Source of the DNA: VGWB01 sp964614245
GTDB lineage: Bacteria; Bacteroidota; Ignavibacteria; UBA10030
Length of the DNA stretch: 6,836 nt
Direction of reading: 5' to 3'
Assembly: GCA_964614245.1 (NCBI GenBank)
Contig: CAZTKU010000158.1
Coordinates: 1-6,836, forward strand
Shown here in pieces: positions 1 to 5,550 of the stretch (its first letter is position 1; each line of letters starts with the position of its first letter). The position numbers were made by a program, and so were the translations under genes. The notes below the pieces were generated by a model. That model was not told where the DNA came from. It was given only the letters and a program-made list of their open reading frames with translations, and made no database searches.

Positions 1-1
1 G

Positions 2-874
2 AACATACACCGACCAGGACTGGCCCTTGCTGGATACGTCGAGCTGTTTACCTATGATCGCGTTCAGGTGGTCGGCAACACCGAGGTCCGCTACTTGAAA
101 CACCTGAGTCTGGCGGAACGCGTCAAAGCTTTCGAGACGATTTTCCAGTTCGATCTTCCATGCGTTATTGTCACCAATGAGAATCAAATTGACGAAGAGC
201 TCGTTCGAATAGCGACGGAACGCCACGTTTCTGTCTTCCGGACTCCCTTGGAGACGACACAACTCGTCTATTTTGTGGGTGATTTCCTTGACGACCAATT
301 CTCGCCGCAATCGGTTGTCCATGGCTCATTTATCGACGTGTATGGAATAGGAGTTGTGATAATGGGGCGATCGGGGATCGGGAAGAGCGAGGTCGCGCTG
401 GACCTTGTTGAGCGGGGTCACAGACTTGTTGCCGATGATGTTATTACTATTACACGGAAGGGAGAGGGAATACTGATGGGCGCCGGCACCGACATGGTCA
501 AGCACTTCATGGAGATCCGAGGCCTTGGATTGATCGATGTTCGCTCCGTCTTCGGAATTCGTTCGATCAGGTTTCAGAAGCGTATCGAAGTGCTTGTCGA
601 GCTCCAGGATTGGCGTCAGGATGTGGAGTACACTCGCACAGGGCTTGATCACGCGAACACCTCCATTCTTGGCGTAGAAATTCCTCACGTTCAGCTTCCG
701 ATCTTCCCGGGCAAGAACATCACGGTTATCGTCGAAGTCATCGCACTCGATTACCTGCTCAAACACTATGGATATGATGCACCGAGGGAGTTTTCCAAGC
801 GATTGGACGCAGCAATTGCCGATAAATCGAAGGACAAACGAGCAATCGACTATTTCGAACATGATTTTGAATAA
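2..874 (+). CDS. hprK: HPr kinase/phosphorylase, 5'-truncated by window edge
   Basis: HprK phosphorylates and dephosphorylates a serine of the phosphocarrier protein HPr in the cytoplasm, linking carbon status to regulation. The reading frame is open from base 2 with family-like sequence (RPGLALAGY, then RVQVVGNTE), so the true start is upstream. The GTG at 68 is internal. About 30 N-terminal residues seem to be missing; 290 are visible. Numbering from base 2, the catalytic His is H107 (VVHG), the Walker A loop GRSGIGKS is 122-129, the acidic pair VADD ends at D145-D146, the second family signature EIRGLGLIDVRS starts at E171, and the phosphorylase-type arginine is probably R212 (YTRTG). All key residues are present, so the enzyme should be active. 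The usual PVRPGRN-like segment reads PIFPGKN here. It ends in TAA, and a promoter for the next gene follows 15 nt later. Which HPr or PTS it serves cannot be seen. Confidence 0.96.
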   Translation, partial: NIHRPGLALAGYVELFTYDRVQVVGNTEVRYLKHLSLAERVKAFETIFQFDLPCVIVTNENQIDEELVRIATERHVSVFRTPLETTQLVYFVGDFLDDQFSPQSVVHGSFIDVYGIGVVIMGRSGIGKSEVALDLVERGHRLVADDVITITRKGEGILMGAGTDMVKHFMEIRGLGLIDVRSVFGIRSIRFQKRIEVLVELQDWRQDVEYTRTGLDHANTSILGVEIPHVQLPIFPGKNITVIVEVIALDYLLKHYGYDAPREFSKRLDAAIADKSKDKRAIDYFEHDFE

Positions 875-889
875 CGCGGGACGAATTGC

Positions 890-918
890 TTGACAAAACC
901 TCAAATATTTCCTATTTT
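890..918 (+). promoter_or_regulatory. sigma70-type promoter for the M23 peptidase unit
   Basis: A perfect -35 box TTGACA (890-895) is followed by a 17-nt spacer and TATTTT (913-918, 4 of 6 matches to TATAAT). It lies 15 nt after the hprK stop. Transcription would begin near 925, giving a leader of about 80 nt before the peptidase start at 1006. It makes the peptidase and the small gene after it independent of hprK. The prediction rests on consensus match alone, and this phylum's sigma factor may prefer somewhat different boxes. Confidence 0.6.
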
Positions 919-995
919 CGGGCAGCTTTTTCGAGAGACCCCGAATTGCGGCACAGAGAACCTGTGATCGTGTACGTTGGCGGCGCAGCGAATCC

Positions 996-1000
996 GAGGG
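996..1000 (+). promoter_or_regulatory. ribosome binding site of the M23 peptidase
   Basis: GAGGG lies 5 nt before the ATG at 1006. A second ATG at 1002 is out of frame and reaches a stop after five codons, so this site decides the start at 1006. Confidence 0.6.
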
Positions 1001-1005
1001 AATGA

Positions 1006-1956
1006 ATGGGCAAACTTAGACTATACTACTTCTCCGCGCGAACTCTGAATTTCGTCGAGGCGAAATGGTTCAAGACCAGGTTCGCAGTCGTTGCGGGTCT
1101 CCTCGGCATGGTGGTGCTCGCCGTCGCTTTTGAAGTGAATCAGTCGCTGGGAGACATCGCGGGCTTGGGTATTCATAGAAACAAAGTCCTCATCACTGAG
1201 AACGCCGTGCTGAAGGAACAGCTCAGGAACACCGCGGGTCGGATCCAGCTCCTTCACCGAAGGCTCCTTGCATTGAGCGAGCAGGGGAATGAATTGCGCT
1301 TGTTAGTCGATCTGCCAAAAATTGACTCAGACACGCGGGAGGCGGGATTCGGAGGAACTGACGAGCGGATGGAGTATGGTGTCTCAGGAAACGTGAACGG
1401 CATGCTGAACGACATGAGGCTTTCCCTCCTCAAAGCGGAACGCGAGCTTCAGTTACAGCAGGTAGGTTACAAAGAAACCATGGAGAAGTACGAACGGAAC
1501 AGGGACATGTACCCGTGTATCCCTGCCATCAAGCCGATGTCAGGATTCTACTCGATGCACGGCTATGGCATGCGGCTCCATCCGGTGTTCGGCGTGCAGA
1601 AACTCCATGAGGGCATAGACATAGCGAACGACACCGGCACGCCAGTCTGCGCAACGGGCGATGCGACCGTCCAAAGTGCAGGCCGCACGGAGGCCGGATA
1701 CGGCATCATGGTGGTTCTGAACCACGGATTCGGTTATACGACGATCTATGCACACCTGAGCAAAGTTCTTGTTCGAACCGGGCAGCACGTCAAGCGCGGC
1801 GATGCGATTGCGCTCTCCGGTCGTACCGGCATTGCCACGGGACCGCACCTCCATTATGAAGTCCGGCTCCGCGGTGTCCTGCAGAATCCCGTGGACTTTT
1901 TCTTCGACGATGTCGACTATCAAACGATCAAAGATCAGCTGGCGAGACTCGACTAG
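1006..1956 (+). CDS. Membrane-anchored M23 family peptidoglycan endopeptidase
   Basis: This is a 316-residue LytM/lysostaphin-type zinc peptidase expected to cut peptide cross-links of peptidoglycan in the periplasm. The N-terminus is basic (K3, R5, R12, K20, K24, R25) and runs into one hydrophobic segment at about 26-42, with no clear signal-peptidase site, so it is read as an inner-membrane anchor with the rest outside. Residues about 58-100 and 134-168 are charged and heptad-like, probably coiled coil. The catalytic domain spans about 180-300: H201 and D205 in HEGID, H250 in YAHLS, and H281/H283 in HLHYE. These are the zinc ligands and catalytic histidines of active M23 enzymes, so it is not a degenerate EnvC/NlpD-type activator. 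It has its own promoter and is followed after 50 nt by the DUF2795-like gene. Its exact role (elongation, division or shape) cannot be told from sequence. Confidence 0.93.
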   Translation: MGKLRLYYFSARTLNFVEAKWFKTRFAVVAGLLGMVVLAVAFEVNQSLGDIAGLGIHRNKVLITENAVLKEQLRNTAGRIQLLHRRLLALSEQGNELRLLVDLPKIDSDTREAGFGGTDERMEYGVSGNVNGMLNDMRLSLLKAERELQLQQVGYKETMEKYERNRDMYPCIPAIKPMSGFYSMHGYGMRLHPVFGVQKLHEGIDIANDTGTPVCATGDATVQSAGRTEAGYGIMVVLNHGFGYTTIYAHLSKVLVRTGQHVKRGDAIALSGRTGIATGPHLHYEVRLRGVLQNPVDFFFDDVDYQTIKDQLARLD

Positions 1957-2006
1957 ATCGTTTCGAGCGAGTATTCCATCCTGCTTTTCGGAGGTATCTG
2001 GAGAAG

Positions 2007-2231
2007 ATGATTTGGACGCTTGAGCTGGCCTCGTACCTGGATGACGCACCGTGGCCTGCTACAAAGGAAGAATTGATTGATTACGCAGTCAGAACGGGTG
2101 CACCACTCGAGGTCATTCAAAATCTCGAAGAGCTGGAGGATAGCGATGAGCCGTACGAGAGTATGGAGGAGATCTGGCCCGACTATCCGACTGACGAGGA
2201 TTTCTTTTTTGAAGATGACAAAGAGTACTAG
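2007..2231 (+). CDS. Small acidic DUF2795-like protein
   Basis: This is a 74-residue protein of unknown function. Its core, about residues 15-40 (PWPATKEELIDYA, then RTGAPLEV), looks like the DUF2795 family, whose members carry PATKxELIxYA followed by a short helix. The C-terminal half is extremely acidic: 24 Asp/Glu against 3 Lys/Arg in the whole protein, ending FFFEDDKEY. There is no signal peptide, membrane segment or cysteine, so it is probably a soluble cytoplasmic protein. GGAG at 2000-2003 lies close to the ATG (3 nt) and GGAGG at 1990-1994 lies further off (12 nt), so initiation is well supported although the spacing is unusual. The gene lies 50 nt after the M23 peptidase with no terminator between them, so the two are probably co-transcribed. 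A terminator follows 68 nt after its stop. The family assignment is from memory of the motif; no function should be inferred. Confidence 0.82.
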   Translation: MIWTLELASYLDDAPWPATKEELIDYAVRTGAPLEVIQNLEELEDSDEPYESMEEIWPDYPTDEDFFFEDDKEY

Positions 2232-2240
2232 CGAGAGACC

Positions 2241-2269
2241 GTGACTTATGTGAGAGGGATTGCTACCAT
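2241..2269 (+). promoter_or_regulatory. Candidate promoter upstream of the Omp85 gene
   Basis: GTGACT (2241-2246, 4 of 6 to TTGACA) and TACCAT (2264-2269, 4 of 6 to TATAAT) are separated by exactly 17 nt. Transcription would begin near 2276, ahead of the terminator hairpin at 2300-2330. It is the best promoter-like pair between the DUF2795-like gene and the Omp85 gene, and one is expected here because the hairpin should stop upstream transcripts. The match is only moderate. Confidence 0.3.
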
Positions 2270-2299
2270 CCTTTCCGATGAGTGAACGGCAAAGAGTTG

Positions 2300-2330
2300 A
2301 ACCCAGCAATTCCAGGCTGGGTTTTTTTTT
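2300..2330 (+). terminator. Rho-independent terminator ahead of the Omp85 gene
   Basis: A perfect 8-bp stem AACCCAGC (2300-2307) / GCTGGGTT (2316-2323) with an 8-nt loop runs into nine consecutive T (2322-2330). This is a textbook intrinsic terminator on the + strand. It is placed to end the peptidase/DUF2795 transcript, yet the T run stops only 9 nt before the ATG at 2340. No promoter fits between, so transcripts that express the Omp85 gene must pass through it. Confidence 0.88.
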
Positions 2331-2339
2331 GGACTTCGC

Positions 2340-4409
2340 ATGGTTTTCCGCTTTTTCGTATTCCTTCTTCTCATAGGCGCGTGGATGTCCGTCTCGAAGG
2401 CTCAGCAGAGCTGGCGTGAGCTTGAGGTAAGGACGATTCGGTTTGAGGGAAATGCGACCCTTCGTGATGACCTCCTGTTGAGCGTCATCCAGACCCGTGA
2501 AACGCCTTCTGCCCTCTGGCAGTTTCTCTACAAGATCAGTGAGAAGCTCGGAGATAAACCCGAGTATTTCGATCCATTTCTGCTTGAGCAGGACTACCAT
2601 CGGCTTCGAACATTTTACCAGGATCAAGGATTCTTCGAGTCGAGTATTGACACGCTGCTCAACGTCGACCTCGAGCGCAGGACAGTCGGGCTTACCTTCC
2701 GGATTAATGAGGGTCCGCGTTCCCACATCGACACGATACAATTCGTTGGCTTTGAACATCTCCCGGCGGGGCTTCTCGAAGAGATCGAGATCAACCCCCT
2801 CATCAAGGTCGGTGATCCGTTCATCGGAGAACGTGTGGTGAATGAGCGGGCTCGCATTGTCAATGCGTTCTTCAATAATGGCTTCGCCGATGTGCACGTC
2901 GATAGTGTGGCTGCTCATCGCTACGCGTCGACAAACAATATCAAAGTGATCTTCGGTTTCAGCAAAGGCAGGCGATACACATTCGGAGAAATTGTCGTGG
3001 AGCAGGACTCCACTGTCAAGGAGCGAGTGGAGGAGCCCGTCATTCACCAGCAGCTGGACTTCCAGCGAAGTGATTTCTACAGCGAAGCGCGCCGCATCGA
3101 GAGTGAACGGAATCTGAACCGACTGGGTGTCTTCGAGACTTCGAGGATCGAGCCGCTGGTCAGCTTGAAATCGGACAGTACCTTGGAGATACCGATGCAC
3201 GTTTTCGTCCGTCCCCGTCCTTTCCATGAGCTCGTACCGGAGATCGGGATGAATGACGAGAATAACGCATTCAACGTGCTGGTCGGTATAGGCTACAACA
3301 ATCGAAATTTTTTTGGCGGCGCACGGAATTTTCTGACCCGTTTCAAGTTTCAGCTTCAGTCGATCCAGGATATCGAATTTTCACGAGTGTTCGACCAGAC
3401 TGGACTGCGGGACAGCAGCATCATCGGGAATGCCGAACTCACGTTGCAGCTCACGCAACCGTACTTTTTCAACAACAAAACCAGCTTCTCGCCTTCGATA
3501 TCGTTCCTGGTTGAGAAGCGTCATCAGTACTATTTCAATCCCATGATCCGTGGTCGATTCACCATTGCCTCTCAGACTGCGCGCTATACGACTGCTTTTC
3601 TCGACTGGAGTTTGGAGCGCATCGGCTACGAACCGATCAATCCGAGGATCGGGGCAATCTACTTTGACTCTTTGAGCATTGACCGCCGCCCTCAGTTCAA
3701 CTCGATCCTGTCGTTCACGATTCAGCGTGACAAGAGAAACGACTTGTTCTATCCTTCCGCCGGATTCTTCCACTCCGGAACTATCGAGGAGGCTGGACTC
3801 ATTCCGTCGGCTTTCGGGGGTCGCCTGGGTTTTGATCTACCGTATTCGAAGTACATCAAGATCGCCGGCCGTGGCGTTTGGTATTGGGATCCTTCCGGCA
3901 AGAACGCCCTCATCTGGGCGTTGCGACTCTCCGGGGGATTTTCCGAGTTGTATGGCCGCTCGCCGGCGCCTGTGCCGATCAACCGAAGATTCTTTGCTGG
4001 CGGCAGCGGCAGTATTCGCGGATGGAAAGCCCGCGGCTTGGGCGCTTTCAAGCTGTCGGATGAAGGAGGGAACGCACTCTTTGAGGGAAGTCTGGAGGCG
4101 CGATGGAACCTGCTGAAAGAGGCCGGACGTCTCTGGTTCATCGAATTCAACAAGTTTTCGCTGGTGCTGTTCTACGACATCGGGAACGTCTGGACAGATT
4201 TGAGCAAGGTCAGGGCGAGCGATTTCGCGATGGCATCGGGCCTTGGGCTTCGGTACGCGACGGTGGCGGGACCGATTCGCATCGACTTTGGATTCCGCGT
4301 CTATGACCCTGCTGCCCCCCCGGAAAGACAATGGATAACGCGGAAGAAGTTCTTTCGGGAGACAGTCTCGGATCTCGTTTTGCACTTCGGTATCGGCCAC
4401 GCCTTTTAG
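2340..4409 (+). CDS. Omp85 outer-membrane assembly protein, BamA/TamA family
   Basis: This 689-residue protein is an outer-membrane beta-barrel of the family that inserts other barrel proteins. Residues 1-21 form a signal peptide with a hydrophobic core and a likely cut after SKA (A21|Q22). Three POTRA-like periplasmic repeats follow at about 29-125, 128-208 and 213-293; the first carries an extra stretch at about 55-80. The barrel fills about 296-689. The conserved loop-6 motif is present as IRGW (559-562) after FAGGSGS, and the chain ends in Phe, as expected for a beta-signal. Canonical BamA has five POTRA domains and about 800 residues, TamA three and about 580, so this size is intermediate and either role is possible. 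The start at 2340 is the only one giving a whole signal peptide; the frame upstream meets a TGA at 2298. The ribosome site is weak (GGA at 2331). A 7-nt gap joins it to the delta-prime gene. Confidence 0.92.
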   Translation: MVFRFFVFLLLIGAWMSVSKAQQSWRELEVRTIRFEGNATLRDDLLLSVIQTRETPSALWQFLYKISEKLGDKPEYFDPFLLEQDYHRLRTFYQDQGFFESSIDTLLNVDLERRTVGLTFRINEGPRSHIDTIQFVGFEHLPAGLLEEIEINPLIKVGDPFIGERVVNERARIVNAFFNNGFADVHVDSVAAHRYASTNNIKVIFGFSKGRRYTFGEIVVEQDSTVKERVEEPVIHQQLDFQRSDFYSEARRIESERNLNRLGVFETSRIEPLVSLKSDSTLEIPMHVFVRPRPFHELVPEIGMNDENNAFNVLVGIGYNNRNFFGGARNFLTRFKFQLQSIQDIEFSRVFDQTGLRDSSIIGNAELTLQLTQPYFFNNKTSFSPSISFLVEKRHQYYFNPMIRGRFTIASQTARYTTAFLDWSLERIGYEPINPRIGAIYFDSLSIDRRPQFNSILSFTIQRDKRNDLFYPSAGFFHSGTIEEAGLIPSAFGGRLGFDLPYSKYIKIAGRGVWYWDPSGKNALIWALRLSGGFSELYGRSPAPVPINRRFFAGGSGSIRGWKARGLGAFKLSDEGGNALFEGSLEARWNLLKEAGRLWFIEFNKFSLVLFYDIGNVWTDLSKVRASDFAMASGLGLRYATVAGPIRIDFGFRVYDPAAPPERQWITRKKFFRETVSDLVLHFGIGHAF

Positions 4410-4411
4410 GG
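4408..4411 (+). promoter_or_regulatory. Ribosome binding site overlapping the Omp85 stop
   Basis: AGGG overlaps the TAG stop of the Omp85 gene and lies 5 nt before the ATG at 4417. Ribosomes ending the upstream gene would finish on this site, which suggests translational coupling. Confidence 0.4.
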
Positions 4412-4416
4412 CACCT

Positions 4417-5541
4417 ATGGGATGGAACCGAGTTATCGGGCAACAGCGCGTGAAAGATCTTCTGCGACGAACGCTCGCGCACAAGAGGGTCGCACACGCG
4501 TATCTGTTCTTCGGGGGAGAAGGTATCGGCAAGGATGCTGCCGCGATTGCGTTCGCACGCGCGCTTAACTGCGCTGTCAATCCCGTGGACTCTTGTGGAC
4601 AGTGTGCGAGCTGCAAGAAGATCGAAACCCTTCAGCATCCTAATCTCAAACTGATATTTCCTCTCCCCGTCGGCAAGAGTGAAAAATCGGGGGACGATCC
4701 CATCGAGGTCCTGTCACAGGAGCAAATTGTTGCGGTTCAGGAGCAGCTCCGTTTCAAAGCAGAGAATCCGTATCATCGGATTGCAGTTCCGAGAGCCAAC
4801 TACATCAAGATCAACAGTGTTCGCGATCTCAGACGGGATGCCGCGATGTCGGCATTTGAAGGGGGCAAGAAGGTGTTCCTGATCTCGAACGCCGAGACGA
4901 TGAACGCCGAGGCGAGCAACTCTTTGCTCAAGACGCTTGAGGAGCCGTCTTCGGATTCTGTCTTCATCCTTACGGCTTCGCAGAAAGAACGGCTTCTGGA
5001 GACCATCATCTCGAGATGCCAGCTCATCCAATTCGATCCCTTGACTGAGCTTGAAATTCGCGAAGCGCTGACGACCCGGCAACATGTCGAAGCAGAGCAG
5101 GCTGCCCTGGTCGCGCGGCTTGCCCGGGGGAGCTATTCCAGTGCGCTGGAATTGCTCTCCGTTGACATCGTTGCTCAACGACAGGAAGCGATTCAGTTCC
5201 TGCGGTTTGTTCTCGGCTCTCAGAAGATTCCACTCGCGAGGGACATCGAACGCATCGGAACTTCAGGCGACCGGTCTGCTGTCGAGCGTTGGCTGAAACT
5301 TCTGCAGGTGTGGTTGCGCGACGCGCTGGTGCTGCGCGAACATGGTGAGGAAGGATTGCTCAATGTCGATCACACCAAAGAGTTGAAGAGCTTCAATCAG
5401 AAATTTCCCCGCGCTGATCTCCTCACAGCTCTGGAAAGCGTCGAGCAGAGCATTGCTCTTGTAGGCAAAAATGTCTACCTTCCTTTGATTCTAACATCGC
5501 TTGCGATTGATCTGAACCGTTCTCTTTCTTCTCCACCATAG
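4417..5541 (+). CDS. holB: DNA polymerase III clamp-loader subunit delta-prime
   Basis: This 374-residue protein is the delta-prime subunit of the clamp loader, which helps place the sliding clamp on primed DNA. The AAA+ fold starts with VIGQQRV. The Walker A site is GGEGIGKD (33-40), with Asp instead of Ser/Thr at the end. A zinc finger follows with C52, C60, C63 and C66. The Walker B position reads FLISNAETM (154-162) without the Asp-Glu pair, so ATP hydrolysis here is unlikely, as expected for delta-prime. The conserved NSLLKTLEEP helix is at 168-177 and the SRC motif, bearing the trans-acting arginine finger, is at 199-201. Compared with the E. coli protein (334 residues) there are about 40 extra residues between the zinc finger and INSVRDLRR, roughly 80-130. 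DnaX is excluded by the degenerate ATP site and the absence of a DnaX-like C-terminal extension. It ends 9 nt before metG. Confidence 0.94.
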   Translation: MGWNRVIGQQRVKDLLRRTLAHKRVAHAYLFFGGEGIGKDAAAIAFARALNCAVNPVDSCGQCASCKKIETLQHPNLKLIFPLPVGKSEKSGDDPIEVLSQEQIVAVQEQLRFKAENPYHRIAVPRANYIKINSVRDLRRDAAMSAFEGGKKVFLISNAETMNAEASNSLLKTLEEPSSDSVFILTASQKERLLETIISRCQLIQFDPLTELEIREALTTRQHVEAEQAALVARLARGSYSSALELLSVDIVAQRQEAIQFLRFVLGSQKIPLARDIERIGTSGDRSAVERWLKLLQVWLRDALVLREHGEEGLLNVDHTKELKSFNQKFPRADLLTALESVEQSIALVGKNVYLPLILTSLAIDLNRSLSSPP

Positions 5542-5550
5542 TTCGATACT

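Noticed and set aside
952..966. Inverted repeat CACAG-N5-CTGTG in the leader of the M23 peptidase gene
   Set aside because: A 5-bp arm with a 5-nt gap is expected by chance in a leader of this size, and it matches no operator I recognise.
1948..1967. Possible hairpin CTCGA/TCGAG at the end of the M23 peptidase gene
   Set aside because: The stem is only 5 bp with a 10-nt loop and no T run, so it is not a credible terminator.
932..2240. Shared 9-mer CGAGAGACC at 932-940 and 2232-2240, both in intergenic DNA
   Set aside because: Many 9-base matches are expected by chance in 6.8 kb, and the flanks do not agree.
1953..3227. Long antisense open frame of 424 codons opposite the DUF2795-like gene and the first part of the Omp85 gene
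   Set aside because: Its translation shows no recognisable domain, it spans the terminator and two well-supported genes, and it mirrors their codon bias. It is a shadow frame.
3308..4321. Homopolymer runs T7 (3308-3314) and C7 (4315-4321) inside the Omp85 gene as possible phase-variation sites
   Set aside because: Both are in frame within normal protein sequence, and runs of seven are short for slippage switching. The gene is intact.
3837..4616. Antisense open frame of 259 codons over the Omp85/holB junction
   Set aside because: It is Arg/Pro/Ser-rich without a domain, and lies opposite two clearly coding regions.
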